From: Selenomonas ruminantium AC2024
Lineage (GTDB): Bacteria; Bacillota; Negativicutes; Selenomonadales; Selenomonadaceae
Assembly: GCF_000687995.1 (NCBI RefSeq)
Contig: NZ_JIAC01000001.1
Span: 2,232,001 to 2,296,000 of the forward strand
Reading direction: 5' to 3'
Length of the DNA stretch: 64,000 nt
The notes beneath the pieces were generated by a model, which saw only the letters and a list, made by a program, of their open reading frames with translations, was not told the DNA's origin and ran no database searches. This document shows, in pieces, positions 53,300 to 62,557 of the stretch. Each line of letters starts with the position of its first letter. The stretch's first letter is position 1. The position numbers and the translations under genes were made by a program.

Positions 53300-54051
53300 T
53301 ATTCTGCCTCCTTTAGCCAAGCCTCACGCGCAGTCTTAGCCGCAGCCTGCAGGCTGCGGGCCTCGTCCTCTGCCGTACACTTCAGGAACGCTTCTGCCAC
53401 CAGCAAATCCTCCGGGGTGGTCACTTTGATGTTGCGGTAATCGCTCTGCACCACCGCCACAGGAGCACCGATACGCTCCACGAGGCTGGCGTCATCCGTC
53501 CCCAAGAAGTTATCGGCCACAGCCGCTTCATTGGCCTTTATCAGAATGTCCTTGCGGAACCCCTGCGGCGTCTGCACTTCCCAAAGGGTGCTGCGCGGCG
53601 GTGTATCCACTACGAGACCTTCCGCATCCACCACCTTGATGGTGTTCTTCGCCGGCACCGCGGCAATGGCCCCGCCCTTAGCGCGAGCCGTATCAATCAC
53701 AGCCTGAATGGTCTTGACGGTCACCAACGGCCGGGCCGCATCATGCACCAGTACCACATCAGCAGCCGCTGCAACCTGCTGCAGGCCGTTGTAGATGGAA
53801 TACTGCCGTTCACTGCCGCCAGCCACTACCTGAAAAGGCTTTAAGCCGCTGACCTTTTGCAGCTGCCCTTCCACTGCCGTGACTTCATCAGCTGCCACCA
53901 CGACGATAAGCTCGCCCACTTCTTCCACTGCGGAGAAGATCTTTAAGGTGCGCACTAAGATAGGCTCTCCCCCTAAGGTCAAGAGCACTTTATTTATACC
54001 AGCCTGCATTCGTTTTCCCTGCCCGGCGGCGGGGAAAATAACACTGACCAT
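53299..54051 (-). CDS. ispD: 2-C-methyl-D-erythritol 4-phosphate cytidylyltransferase
   Basis: A 250-residue IspD with [19 protein letters not shown] at the start (nucleotide-binding loop with lysine), [16 protein letters not shown] near 103 and [16 protein letters not shown] near 155. AGGAG precedes the ATG. Fused translation with ispF through TAATG makes two consecutive MEP steps from one mRNA. Confidence 0.96.
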   Translation of the reverse strand: MVSVIFPAAGQGKRMQAGINKVLLTLGGEPILVRTLKIFSAVEEVGELIVVVAADEVTAVEGQLQKVSGLKPFQVVAGGSERQYSIYNGLQQVAAAADVVLVHDAARPLVTVKTIQAVIDTARAKGGAIAAVPAKNTIKVVDAEGLVVDTPPRSTLWEVQTPQGFRKDILIKANEAAVADNFLGTDDASLVERIGAPVAVVQSDYRNIKVTTPEDLLVAEAFLKCTAEDEARSLQAAAKTAREAWLKEAE

Positions 54052-54071
54052 GCAATCACTCCTAAGAAATT

Positions 54072-54096
54072 AAGCCTTCCCTCCGAGGGGAAGGCT
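54072..54096 (-). terminator. Hairpin between yacL and ispD
   Basis: AGCCTTCCC pairs with GGGGAAGGCT. On the minus strand it is followed only by TTAATTTC, so termination is probably partial. The stem resembles the dapA terminator at 58651. Confidence 0.55.
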
Positions 54097-54103
54097 CTGT
54101 TCA

Positions 54104-55255
54104 TTAATTTTTCGGCTTGGCAAAAATCATTCTGCCTGCCGCCGTCTGCAGGGCAGAGGTCACTTCCACTTCGATGTTTTCGCCCATATAGCGATTGCCG
54201 TTTTCCACGACAATCATGGTGCCATCTTCGAGATAGGCAACCCCCTGGCCTGCCTCCTTGCCGGATTTCACGATGCTTACCTGCATATTCTCACCCGGAA
54301 TAACCACGGGCTTCACCGCATTGGACAGGGCGTTGATATTGAGTACCTCCACGCCTCTGAGCTGAGCCACTTTGTTGAGGTTGAAATCATTGGTGATGAT
54401 TTTGCCCCCGACCTGTTGGGCCAGCTGCACCAGTTTGGAATCCACTTCGGGGATATCCTCGAAATCTTCCTCGGTGATTTTTACCTTCATGCGGCTTTCC
54501 TGACGGATTTTCTGCAGGATATCCAGCCCGCGCCGTCCGCGTACCCGCTTCAAGGCATCTGCCGAATCGGCAATATGCTGCAATTCCTCCAGCACAAACA
54601 CCGGAATCAACAGCGTGCCTTCCAAAAAGCCCGTTTCACAGATGTCGGCAATGCGGCCATCGATAATCACGCTGGTATCCAGCAGCTTATAGCTGGGCTG
54701 TTCGTTTTTTTCCACTGCCGGCGCCTTTGGCGCTGCTGCCTGCTTAGCTTCCCGGATTTTGACCATTTCCTTCATGAATTTCGGGATAAAGTCAAAAATG
54801 CCCACCAGTTCCGAGCGCTTTTTAATCATGATATGAATACCAAGGTAGCCCAGCACAATGCTGAACACAACGGGGATATACTCGCCCACCACGGGAATCT
54901 TGGAGAAAGCATACCCCAGCAAATTTGCAATAATGAGTCCGATAAGTAAACCAATAGCACCAGCCACCACATCATGCGTAGGCATTTTGTTGAGCTGGGC
55001 CTCCACAAACACGGCAAAGCCTTTGAGCTTGCGGATAAAGAAGGGAGATAACAGGAACCCCAGAACGGCACCGGCTCCGGCACCAAAGAGTATGCTCAAA
55101 AAACCTGCCAGTGACAGTTTGAAAATCCCCATCTCCGTTTTCAGTATCTCCGTACTGATGAAAGAGGTCAATAGCGGCGTGGCCATATTGAGAAGTGCCC
55201 CACCGGCAATAGCCAGCAAAAGGATAATGAAAAAACGTAAAACACGGTCTAACAT
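54104..55255 (-). CDS. yacL: PIN/TRAM domain membrane protein YacL
   Basis: The 383-residue protein has four N-terminal transmembrane segments (to about residue 150), a PIN nuclease-like domain starting KLLDTSVIIDGRIADI near 190 with further acids at FVLEELQHIADS, and a C-terminal TRAM RNA-binding domain. The exact role of YacL is poorly known; PIN and TRAM suggest RNA contact at the membrane. ATG at 55255 follows GGGGGTG; the longer frame has no site. Partner of carD upstream, as in Bacillus. Confidence 0.88.
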   Translation of the reverse strand: MLDRVLRFFIILLLAIAGGALLNMATPLLTSFISTEILKTEMGIFKLSLAGFLSILFGAGAGAVLGFLLSPFFIRKLKGFAVFVEAQLNKMPTHDVVAGAIGLLIGLIIANLLGYAFSKIPVVGEYIPVVFSIVLGYLGIHIMIKKRSELVGIFDFIPKFMKEMVKIREAKQAAAPKAPAVEKNEQPSYKLLDTSVIIDGRIADICETGFLEGTLLIPVFVLEELQHIADSADALKRVRGRRGLDILQKIRQESRMKVKITEEDFEDIPEVDSKLVQLAQQVGGKIITNDFNLNKVAQLRGVEVLNINALSNAVKPVVIPGENMQVSIVKSGKEAGQGVAYLEDGTMIVVENGNRYMGENIEVEVTSALQTAAGRMIFAKPKN

Positions 55256-55361
55256 ACATTCACCCCCTTTCTTAATGATATACTTGCATAACTTTAAGTA
55301 TAGTAAATTTTCCCCGCCTATGTCAACGCTAAAGGGGTCACGAGCACAAAGATTTCCTCGT

Positions 55362-55397
55362 AAAAAAAGAAGGACAGCCAACGAACATCAGCCATCC
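55362..55397 (-). terminator. Terminator after carD
   Basis: On the minus strand GGATGGCTGA pairs with TTGGCTGTCC using several G-U pairs and is followed by TTCTTTTTTT. Confidence 0.7.
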
Positions 55398-55409
55398 GAG
55401 AATTTAATT

Positions 55410-55898
55410 TTAGGAATTATTGGCCGCCAGGATGTCATCCATCCAGACTTCCACTTCCGCCGGACTCTTGTCACAAGCGTAAACGAGTTCGCTGACCACT
55501 ATCTGCCGGGCCAAATCGAGCAGCCTGCGCTCACCTGCTGAAATGCGCCGCTCCCGTTCCTGCACAACCAAGTTGCGCGTCACTGCCGCCGCATCACAGA
55601 TATCGCCGGACTTCAACCGTTCCAGATTCGTATGATACCGCCGGTTCCAGGTGCCCATCAGCCGCTCAGGCTCGTCCTCAAGCACATCACGCACCTCGTC
55701 CACCCGGGCTTCCGGAATCACATCCCGCAGTCCAATATTTTCTGCCTTGTCTGCGGGAATCATCACCTTCATATCCCCCAACGGCATCTGCAGAACATAA
55801 TAGGACCTGCCTTCACCTAGTACCTCGCATTTTTCGATACCGGATATTACCCCGGCACCATGCATTGGATAGACCACCTTATCACCAATTTGTAACAA
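55410..55898 (-). CDS. CarD family transcription factor
   Basis: The 162-residue protein has the CarD/TRCF RNA-polymerase-interacting domain: LQIGDKVVYPMHGAGVISGI at the start, YYVLQMPLGDMKVMIPADKA near 37, then a helical DNA-binding part (ERLMGTWNRRYHTNLERLKS). Such proteins stabilise the open promoter complex. The start is a TTG at 55898 next to GGGGGTGGG; the longer frame has a hydrophobic N-terminus foreign to the family. Confidence 0.88.
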   Translation of the reverse strand: MLQIGDKVVYPMHGAGVISGIEKCEVLGEGRSYYVLQMPLGDMKVMIPADKAENIGLRDVIPEARVDEVRDVLEDEPERLMGTWNRRYHTNLERLKSGDICDAAAVTRNLVVQERERRISAGERRLLDLARQIVVSELVYACDKSPAEVEVWMDDILAANNS

Positions 55899-56028
55899 GC
55901 ACCCACCCCCTAAGCAATAACGAATAATAGGAAGACCGTAGCACACTATTATCATTTTAGCACAAAATAATAATTTTTTCAAAAATTATTACAGGGGGGC
56001 TTGACTTGCTGGATGCACCCCTGTTATC

Positions 56029-56970
56029 TCATTTCTTCGTCTTCTTATCTTTGGACTTATCGCCGATGATATCCTTGGAGAGAACAGCTTTCTCTTTCAC
56101 ATCCTTGGGCACCATCAGTTTGGATTTAGCCTTCGGCGTCAGGAATACGGTATACTCTTTCAAATCGCTGTAATAAGCAACGGTCTGCAGAATATCTTCG
56201 AGCAGCGGATTACCCTGAACCGCATTGTCTTCGAGAACTGCTTTGGCGGTTTCCTGAACCACACCCGTGAGATTCGTGCTCTCGGTCACAGTCTGCCAGG
56301 TGGTCTTGTCCACCGTCCACATGTAGCTGATTTCTGCGCGGCGAATGCCCTTGTCCAGATACTTCATCACATTCTTCTGGAATTCTGCATCATCGGCCGT
56401 GCCCTTGTCTGCAGGATTGGCCTTATTATAGGCGGCCACTGCATCTGCTACCTTATTGCTGTCCAATTTCACGAACATGGTGCGCTCGGTGTTGGACTCC
56501 CGCACCACCTTCACGTCCTTCACCATGGCAATCGTCTCAGCAATTTCCTTGCTGTTTGGCGTGGCAATCGCATCGGTAAGAACAGCGGCCAGACTCGGTG
56601 CCTCAAATTTTTCCCACTTCTTGCCCATCTTGTAATAGATGGTCATATTCTTCTTGTCCTGTTCGATGAAGAAGGGGACCTTTTCCGTCAGGGTGCCGCC
56701 ATCTGCATCATGGAACAGTACATCAAAAGCACCGGCCATACACCAGCCATTTTTTTGATGCTGCGCCATGACATCGAGCTTGGCCTGCCCGGAAGGCACA
56801 AAGAAGCTGATGTTCTCACGCATGATGCGGGTATCCTGCGTGACCGGTTTGGTCAGCGCCTCCCGAAAGGCTGCCATATCATCAGCGGCGGCCGCCGGGG
56901 CAAAATAGGAACAGCCACAGACCATGGCGCCCAGCAAGGCCCGGGAACCGATTTTGAAGAGTTTGTTCAT
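56029..56970 (-). CDS. Exported protein of unknown function
   Basis: A 313-residue protein with a signal peptide (positively charged start, hydrophobic core to about residue 25, then APAAAADD, a likely signal peptidase I site; a cysteine pair CGC in the core leaves a lipoprotein reading possible). The mature part is mixed and ends in a lysine-rich tail (DIIGDKSKDKKTKK). I do not recognise a domain. It stands alone between carD and the serine dehydratase genes. Confidence 0.7.
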   Translation of the reverse strand: MNKLFKIGSRALLGAMVCGCSYFAPAAAADDMAAFREALTKPVTQDTRIMRENISFFVPSGQAKLDVMAQHQKNGWCMAGAFDVLFHDADGGTLTEKVPFFIEQDKKNMTIYYKMGKKWEKFEAPSLAAVLTDAIATPNSKEIAETIAMVKDVKVVRESNTERTMFVKLDSNKVADAVAAYNKANPADKGTADDAEFQKNVMKYLDKGIRRAEISYMWTVDKTTWQTVTESTNLTGVVQETAKAVLEDNAVQGNPLLEDILQTVAYYSDLKEYTVFLTPKAKSKLMVPKDVKEKAVLSKDIIGDKSKDKKTKK

Positions 56971-57075
56971 AATCTTCCCTCTTTCCTTAAACGACTTTCA
57001 CATTGTCCATGGCTATTTAATTCTACTTTTTTTGCCAAAAACCTTTATATTTTTCTGCCGTCAGCCTGCAAAGGC

Positions 57076-57945
57076 TTATTTATAGATGCGCTTTTCGATG
57101 GCTTGGGCCGTTGCCGTAGTGGCCAGGCCCCCTTCACTCGTCTCGCGCAGGCTCTTGGGCAGCGCCTTGCCGATACGATTCATTGCATCGATGACCTCAT
57201 CCACCGGGATGACGGATTCAATCCCTGCCAGCGTCATATCCGCCGCCAGCATAGCTTCAATAGCGGCAAAGCCGTTGCGCTTCACGCAGGGAACTTCCAC
57301 CAGCCCGGCCACCGGGTCGCAGACCAATCCCAAAAGATTCTTGATGGACAGGGCCACGGCGTTGCCGATTTGCGCAGGCGTTCCTCCGGCAAGTTCCACC
57401 AGAGCACCAGCGGCCATGCCTGCGGCTGTGCCGCATTCTGCCTGACAGCCACCCGCTGCCCCGGCAATGCTGGCGTTCTGGTCAACCACCATGCCAATGC
57501 CTGCCGCAGTGAAAAGCGCCTTGACAATATCTTCATCCGCCAGCTTTCGCTCCATTTTCGCCGCGTAGAGCGCCGCCGGCACAATGCCGCAGGAACCTGC
57601 CGTCGGACAGGCCACAATCCGGCCCATTACGGCGTTGACCTCACTGATGCCCACAGCGTAAGCGGCGGCTTTGAGCACCTCATCCCCCATATAGCCTTTA
57701 CCGGCATAATGGTAGAGTTTCTTGGCATCACCGCCCGTAAGACCGCTAAGGGATTTTTCCGTATTGCTGATGCCCCGCTCAATGGAGGCCTGCATGACCT
57801 GCCAATTAGCCTCCATCGCCGCAATGATTTCGACCCTTGTCTTTTGACTGTCATGAATTTCCCGCTGAATCACGATTTCATGAAGGGGACAGTGCTGCTC
57901 CTCCGCTCTGTCCACCATTTCCTGTATGGTATTGAAGTTTAACAT
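57076..57945 (-). CDS. sdaAA: L-serine dehydratase, iron-sulfur-dependent, alpha subunit
   Basis: SdaAA with SdaAB deaminates serine to pyruvate using a [4Fe-4S] cluster. The 289-residue subunit has the cysteine motifs CPTAGSCGIVPAALYA near residue 135, CQAECGTAAGMAAGALVEL near 185 and GLVCDPVAGLVEVPCVKRN near 222. AGGAAG precedes the ATG; the gap to sdaAB is 22 bp. Confidence 0.95.
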   Translation of the reverse strand: MLNFNTIQEMVDRAEEQHCPLHEIVIQREIHDSQKTRVEIIAAMEANWQVMQASIERGISNTEKSLSGLTGGDAKKLYHYAGKGYMGDEVLKAAAYAVGISEVNAVMGRIVACPTAGSCGIVPAALYAAKMERKLADEDIVKALFTAAGIGMVVDQNASIAGAAGGCQAECGTAAGMAAGALVELAGGTPAQIGNAVALSIKNLLGLVCDPVAGLVEVPCVKRNGFAAIEAMLAADMTLAGIESVIPVDEVIDAMNRIGKALPKSLRETSEGGLATTATAQAIEKRIYK

Positions 57946-57967
57946 AGCTTCCTAACTCTCCTAAGAC

Positions 57968-58630
57968 TCAAATGGCCGGAATGGCAAAAGCGTATTGCAC
58001 ATTAGCCGCCTGCTGGCATTCGTTGATGACTTCCGGCGTGGGTTCCTCATCCAATTCCATAATCATCATGGCGGTTTCGCCTCGGTTCTGGCGGGACACA
58101 CGCATAAAGGCGATGTTCACGGCCGCATGGGCCAGAATCTGCGTGACCTTGGTGATAACCCCCGGACAGTCATGGTGAATTGTAATCAACGCCGGATATT
58201 GACCGGTCAGTTCCACGTTATAGCCATCGATATTGGAAATCATGATGTTGCCGCCGCCTACCGAAGCACCGCGCACTCTGGCCATGCGGCCGGACTTGCC
58301 CACCAGATAGATGACCGCCGTATTGGGATGGGCTTCCTCCAAATTCACTGTCTGGAAGCTGAATTCCAGGCCTGTGCCAGATGCGATATTCAGAGCATCC
58401 CGGATGCGCTCATCCTCCGGAGCAAAGCCTAAGATGCCCGCAATCAGGGCCTTATCCGTACCATGACCCCGATAGGTGCGGGCAAAGGAGCCATGCAGAT
58501 TGATTTCCGCCCGCACGGCTTCCTCGCCTAAAATCTTCCGGGCCATTAGCCCCAAGCGCACCGCTCCTGCCGTATGGGAGCTGGAAGGGCCAATCATCAC
58601 CGGCCCGACGATATCAAATACTCCGTGCAT
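57968..58630 (-). CDS. sdaAB: L-serine dehydratase, iron-sulfur-dependent, beta subunit
   Basis: The 220-residue subunit begins with the SdaAB domain (VFDIVGPVMIGPSSSHTAGA, with GSFARTYRGHGTDKALIAGI near 48) and ends with an ACT domain (LITIHHDCPGVITKVTQILA near 150) that may sense serine. AAGGAAGG precedes the ATG. A single one-mismatch TTGAC palindrome at 58199-58210 encodes ELTGQ here and may be chance. Confidence 0.94.
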   Translation of the reverse strand: MHGVFDIVGPVMIGPSSSHTAGAVRLGLMARKILGEEAVRAEINLHGSFARTYRGHGTDKALIAGILGFAPEDERIRDALNIASGTGLEFSFQTVNLEEAHPNTAVIYLVGKSGRMARVRGASVGGGNIMISNIDGYNVELTGQYPALITIHHDCPGVITKVTQILAHAAVNIAFMRVSRQNRGETAMMIMELDEEPTPEVINECQQAANVQYAFAIPAI

Positions 58631-58650
58631 AATGTTTCCTTCCTTACGTG

Positions 58651-58680
58651 AAAAAAAGCCTTCCCTTCTGGGGAAGGCTT
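58651..58680 (-). terminator. Terminator of dapA
   Basis: On the minus strand AAGCCTTCCC pairs with GGGAAGGCTT and runs into TTTTTTT, 7 bp after the dapA stop. Confidence 0.9.
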
Positions 58681-58687
58681 AATGTTT

Positions 58688-59575
58688 TTACTGAATCAGC
58701 CCATGGTTGCGCAGGGCATCTTCCAGCTGTTTTTCGTGCTGGGGTTCCATTTCTGAGAGAGGCATGCGCAGGGGGCCGGCGTTATAGCCCAACTTGCGCA
58801 TCGCGACCTTAACGGGAATGGGGTTGACCTCGCAGAACAGTGCGTCGATGAGGTCTGCGTATTCCACCTGCAGCTTTTCTGCTTTCTTGGTGTCACCGTC
58901 AAAGAAGGCCTGGCACATATCATGGGTCTGCTGCGGTGCCACATTGGAAAGCACGGAGATTACGCCCTGACCGCCCAGAGAAAGAATCGGCACAATCTGG
59001 TCGTCGTTGCCGGAATAAATCACCAGGTCGTTGCCCACAGCGGCGCGCAGGCGCAGAATCTTGGACAGGTCACCATTGGCTTCCTTCACAGCCACGATGT
59101 TGGGATGCTTAGCCAGTTCCACATAAGTAGAAGTAGCAATGGCAACCCCGGTACGGGAAGGTACATCATAGAGGATGATGGGGATATTCACCGCATCGGC
59201 AATAGCCGTGTAATGAGCAATCAGCCCCTTCTGGGTGCATTTGTTGTAATACGGCGTTACCACCAGCAGGGCATCCGCGCCCACACTTTCCGCGTATTTC
59301 GAAAGCTCCACTGCATAGCTGGTTTCGTTGGAGCCAGTACCTGCGATGACAGGAATCCGTCCCTTCACATGGTCTACGGCAAACTTAATGGCAGCACGGT
59401 GTTCCTCGTCGCTCATGGTAGCGGATTCACCAGTGGTACCCGTAATGATGATGGCATCCGTATGCTTCTCTATCTGGTCATCAATAATCCGGCCCAGTTC
59501 TTCAAAGTTAATGCCATCTTCCGTATACGGAGTGATGATTGCTACACCTGCGCCACGAAAAATCGGTTTTTTCAT
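58688..59575 (-). CDS. dapA: 4-hydroxy-tetrahydrodipicolinate synthase
   Basis: DapA condenses pyruvate and aspartate semialdehyde for lysine and diaminopimelate. The 295-residue TIM barrel has GTTGESATMSDEEHRAAI near 45, the tyrosine region VVTPYYNKCTQKGLIAHY near 105, YDVPSRTGVAI near 135 and the Schiff-base lysine in IVAVKEANGDLSK near 162. ATG at 59575 follows GGGGAGG. Aspartate semialdehyde is also used by the polyamine dehydrogenase in this window. Confidence 0.95.
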   Translation of the reverse strand: MKKPIFRGAGVAIITPYTEDGINFEELGRIIDDQIEKHTDAIIITGTTGESATMSDEEHRAAIKFAVDHVKGRIPVIAGTGSNETSYAVELSKYAESVGADALLVVTPYYNKCTQKGLIAHYTAIADAVNIPIILYDVPSRTGVAIATSTYVELAKHPNIVAVKEANGDLSKILRLRAAVGNDLVIYSGNDDQIVPILSLGGQGVISVLSNVAPQQTHDMCQAFFDGDTKKAEKLQVEYADLIDALFCEVNPIPVKVAMRKLGYNAGPLRMPLSEMEPQHEKQLEDALRNHGLIQ

Positions 59576-59695
59576 GAAAAAGCCTCCCCTGCGAGTCATA
59601 TAACCCGTTCATTGCTCATCTAATTTTAACTGTCTTTAATTATCACATTAAACCGTGGTAAAGTCAACGCCCCTGATACACTTCCTGCAAAATCA

Positions 59696-60781
59696 TCAGG
59701 CGCTGACAGCAGCCATAGCCTGCTTCACCACATCAGCCGGCACATCATTGCGGCAGATGACCTGACCGATTTTCTTCATCAGCACCCAGGTCACCTTGCC
59801 CCCGACCGTTTTTTTGTCGTGGAAAATATCACCGTACATGCCATCCACTGTTACACCACCGGCCTGCAAGGGCAGCTTGTAGGCGGCCACGAGCTTTTTG
59901 ACACGTTCAAAGGCTTCGTCATCAATGAGTCCCAGCTGGCGGCTGATATGGACAGCGCCAATCATGCCGGTGGCTACAGCTTCGCCATGATTGTAGCGCA
60001 CATACTCCGTCTCCTTCTCAATGGCGTGGCCAATGGTATGTCCAAAGTTCAAAATGCGGCGCAGGCCTGCTTCCTTCTCGTCCTCACTGACCACGGCCGC
60101 CTTGATTTCACAGGAGCGCGCAATCATATGCACCAGGGCTTTCGGCTCCAGGGAGAGTACCTGTTCCTTGTTCTCCTCCAAAAATGCAAAGAAATCCGCA
60201 TCATAAATGATGCCGTATTTGATGATTTCCCCAAGCCCCGTATAAATTTCCCGCGGGGGCAGCGTCTTCATGCAGTTGAGTTCCATAAAGACCGCCTGCG
60301 GCTGGTAGAAGGCCCCGATGAGGTTCTTGCCCAATTCGTGGTTCACCGCCACCTTGCCGCCTACGCTGGAATCCACCTGCGCGAGCAAACTTGTCGGCAG
60401 CTGTACAAAGGGCACGCCCCGCATGTAGGTGGCCGCCACAAAACCGGCCAAGTCACCGACCACACCGCCGCCTAAAGCAAAGATGGGCGACTTGCGGTCC
60501 AGCCCCAATTCAATGGCGCGGGTGAACACCTCATTGGCCACCGTGAGATTCTTGGAGCTTTCCCCGGCAGGAATCTGCACCATGGTCACCGTAAGGCCTG
60601 TCTCGCTCAAAAGTTCCTGCACCTTTTTGCCGTAGAGAGGCCCCACATGCGTATCGGTGATGAGCAATGCCTTGGAACTATAACCAGCGCTCGTGACAAA
60701 ATCCTTTATCTCCTGTTCAATGCCGTAACCGATGACGATATCGTAACTCTTTTCTCCTAAATCAACACGCACCTTACGCAT
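59696..60781 (-). CDS. aroB: 3-dehydroquinate synthase
   Basis: A 361-residue AroB, second step of the shikimate pathway. ALGGGVVGDLAGFVAATYMRG near residue 100 binds NAD, TSLLAQVDSSVGGKVAVNH near 128 and RRILNFGHTIGHAIEKE near 240 hold metal and substrate contacts. ATG at 60781 overlaps the aroK end by 8 bp and has AGAGGTG upstream. Confidence 0.95.
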   Translation of the reverse strand: MRKVRVDLGEKSYDIVIGYGIEQEIKDFVTSAGYSSKALLITDTHVGPLYGKKVQELLSETGLTVTMVQIPAGESSKNLTVANEVFTRAIELGLDRKSPIFALGGGVVGDLAGFVAATYMRGVPFVQLPTSLLAQVDSSVGGKVAVNHELGKNLIGAFYQPQAVFMELNCMKTLPPREIYTGLGEIIKYGIIYDADFFAFLEENKEQVLSLEPKALVHMIARSCEIKAAVVSEDEKEAGLRRILNFGHTIGHAIEKETEYVRYNHGEAVATGMIGAVHISRQLGLIDDEAFERVKKLVAAYKLPLQAGGVTVDGMYGDIFHDKKTVGGKVTWVLMKKIGQVICRNDVPADVVKQAMAAVSA

Positions 60782-61304
60782 GAAGTACACCTCTTGTCTT
60801 TAATGTCTTGGCGATGATTTCCACCACCTGCAGGGGAGACAGTTCACTCGTGTCCACGGCAAAATCCGCCTGCTTGTATAGTTCCGCCCGCTCGGCCAAA
60901 AGTTTTTCCACAGCCTGACGGCGGTCGCCCTTATCCTCTTTGTCCAGCACAGGACGGGTGCCCCGGTTCTGGGTCCGTTCCAGCACCGTGTCCGCATTGG
61001 CTTTTAGGCAGACCATGACGCCGCTCTTCTTCAAAGCCTCCACGTTGGCAGGATTTTTCACCGTACCGCCGCCCGTCGAAATCACCGCATTGCGGCGAGC
61101 TGAAAGTTTGAGTGCCAGCTCATGCTCCAACTTGCGGAAATGTTCTTCGCCGAACTTAGCAAAAATCTCCGGGATGCTCATGCCTGCTTCCTCTTCGATT
61201 TTCACATCCATATCAATAAAGGCACAGCCAAGCTTCTGGGCCAGCATCTTGCCGGTGCTGGTCTTGCCGGTGCCCATGAAGCCAATCAAAATGACATTAC
61301 GCAT
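60774..61304 (-). CDS. aroK: Shikimate kinase
   Basis: The 176-residue kinase starts MRNVILIGFMGTGKTSTGKM (Walker A), with FIDMDVKIEEEAGMSIPEIF near 32, STGGGTVKNPANVEAL near 78 and the lid region RTQNRGTRPVLD near 110. The ATG at 61304 overlaps the aroC end by 8 bp, so the three aro genes are read as aroC-aroK-aroB. Confidence 0.95.
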   Translation of the reverse strand: MRNVILIGFMGTGKTSTGKMLAQKLGCAFIDMDVKIEEEAGMSIPEIFAKFGEEHFRKLEHELALKLSARRNAVISTGGGTVKNPANVEALKKSGVMVCLKANADTVLERTQNRGTRPVLDKEDKGDRRQAVEKLLAERAELYKQADFAVDTSELSPLQVVEIIAKTLKTRGVLHA

Positions 61305-62466
61305 GCGCGCACCAATCCTTTCCAATGCGCTTGTTGTAAGCAGCCATGGCCGCCTTCACATCCGTCAAGGCATCCCCGCCAAACTTTTCGCAGATGGCCT
61401 GCGCCACGACAAAAGCGGTCATGGCTTCCCCGACCACGGAAGCGGCAGACACGGCACAGGTATCGCTGCGCTCCTTGCAGGCCAGCACCGCCTCACGGCT
61501 TTCAATGTCAATGGACTTGAGCGGCGTCATCAGCGTGGGAATGGGCTTCATTGCCGCCCGCAGGACGATGTTCTCGCCATTGGTCATGCCGCCTTCGAGT
61601 CCGCCTGCGCGGTTGGTCTTTCTCTGCACGCGGCCATCCGCCAAAAAGATTTCATCATGAATTTGACTGCCGGGAAGGACGGCACATTCAAAACCTGCGC
61701 CAATCTCTACACCCTTGATAGCCTGAATGGACATCATCGCCGCAGACAAGCGCGCATCGAGTCTTCTATCCCATTGGATATGACTGCCGAGCCCCACAGG
61801 CGCACCCTGAACGATGACTTCAAAGATGCCCCCCAAGGTATCCCCGGCGGCCTTGGCCTCGTCAATGCGGGCCTTCATCTTAACTTCGGCCTCGCTGTCA
61901 TAACAATTGAGCTCTGAGCCCACATCCTCACCAATTTTTGACATGTCAATTTTTGACATGTCAACTGCAACGCCGCCAATATTTACCACATGGGATACGA
62001 CCTTAATGCCCAATTCCTGCAAAAAGGCCTTGCACACAGCGCCTACCGCCACCCGCATGGTGGTTTCCCGGGCACTGGAGCGCTCCAATATATCCCGCAC
62101 ATCCTGACGGTCGTATTTCAATATCCCCGTCAAATCCGCATGACCGGGACGGGCCGCCGTAACCTTTTCCCCTTCGGGCTCACCAAAAGCCGCCATGCGG
62201 CCATTCCAGTTGGCAAAATCCTTATTGATGACCTGCAGGGTCAGCGGGCCGCCCAGGGTTTCATTAAAACGCATCCCCGAGAGCACTTCCACCTTGTCCG
62301 TCTCTATCTTCATGCGGCCGCCCCGGCCATAGCCCTGCTGACGGCGGGCCAGTTCCTTATCGATGTCTTCCTTCTCCAGTTTCAGCCCTGCCGGCAGCCC
62401 TTCCAAAATCGCTGTCAGCCTTGGCCCATGGGATTCCCCCGCCGTCATAAAACGCAGTTCGCTCAT
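61297..62466 (-). CDS. aroC: Chorismate synthase
   Basis: A 389-residue AroC of normal Firmicutes length: TAGESHGPRLTAILEGLPAG near the start, RPGHADLTGILKYDRQDVRD near 105, RSSARETTMRVAVGAV near 128, and RAAMKPIPTLMTPLKS near 305. A variable loop near residue 170 reads VDMSKIDMSKIGED because two TTGAC repeat units fill it. ATG at 62466 follows GAGGTG; the longer frame has no site. Confidence 0.95.
   Translation of the reverse strand: MSELRFMTAGESHGPRLTAILEGLPAGLKLEKEDIDKELARRQQGYGRGGRMKIETDKVEVLSGMRFNETLGGPLTLQVINKDFANWNGRMAAFGEPEGEKVTAARPGHADLTGILKYDRQDVRDILERSSARETTMRVAVGAVCKAFLQELGIKVVSHVVNIGGVAVDMSKIDMSKIGEDVGSELNCYDSEAEVKMKARIDEAKAAGDTLGGIFEVIVQGAPVGLGSHIQWDRRLDARLSAAMMSIQAIKGVEIGAGFECAVLPGSQIHDEIFLADGRVQRKTNRAGGLEGGMTNGENIVLRAAMKPIPTLMTPLKSIDIESREAVLACKERSDTCAVSAASVVGEAMTAFVVAQAICEKFGGDALTDVKAAMAAYNKRIGKDWCAHA
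61938..61964 (-). repeat. Two exact TTGAC-N2-GTCAA units inside aroC
   Basis: TTGACATGTCAA occurs at 61938-61949 and 61953-61964, 15 bp apart, and encodes DMSKIDMS in a surface loop where AroC homologues vary. The units appear to occupy rather than lengthen the loop, since total length stays near 390 residues. Confidence 0.9.
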
Positions 62467-62557
62467 ACTATACACCTCATCGTAGCAAATTTTCACATTA
62501 ATTTACATTTTAATGTATCATTATGTATAATGCAAGTTCTCTGCGCGGTATTTTTGT

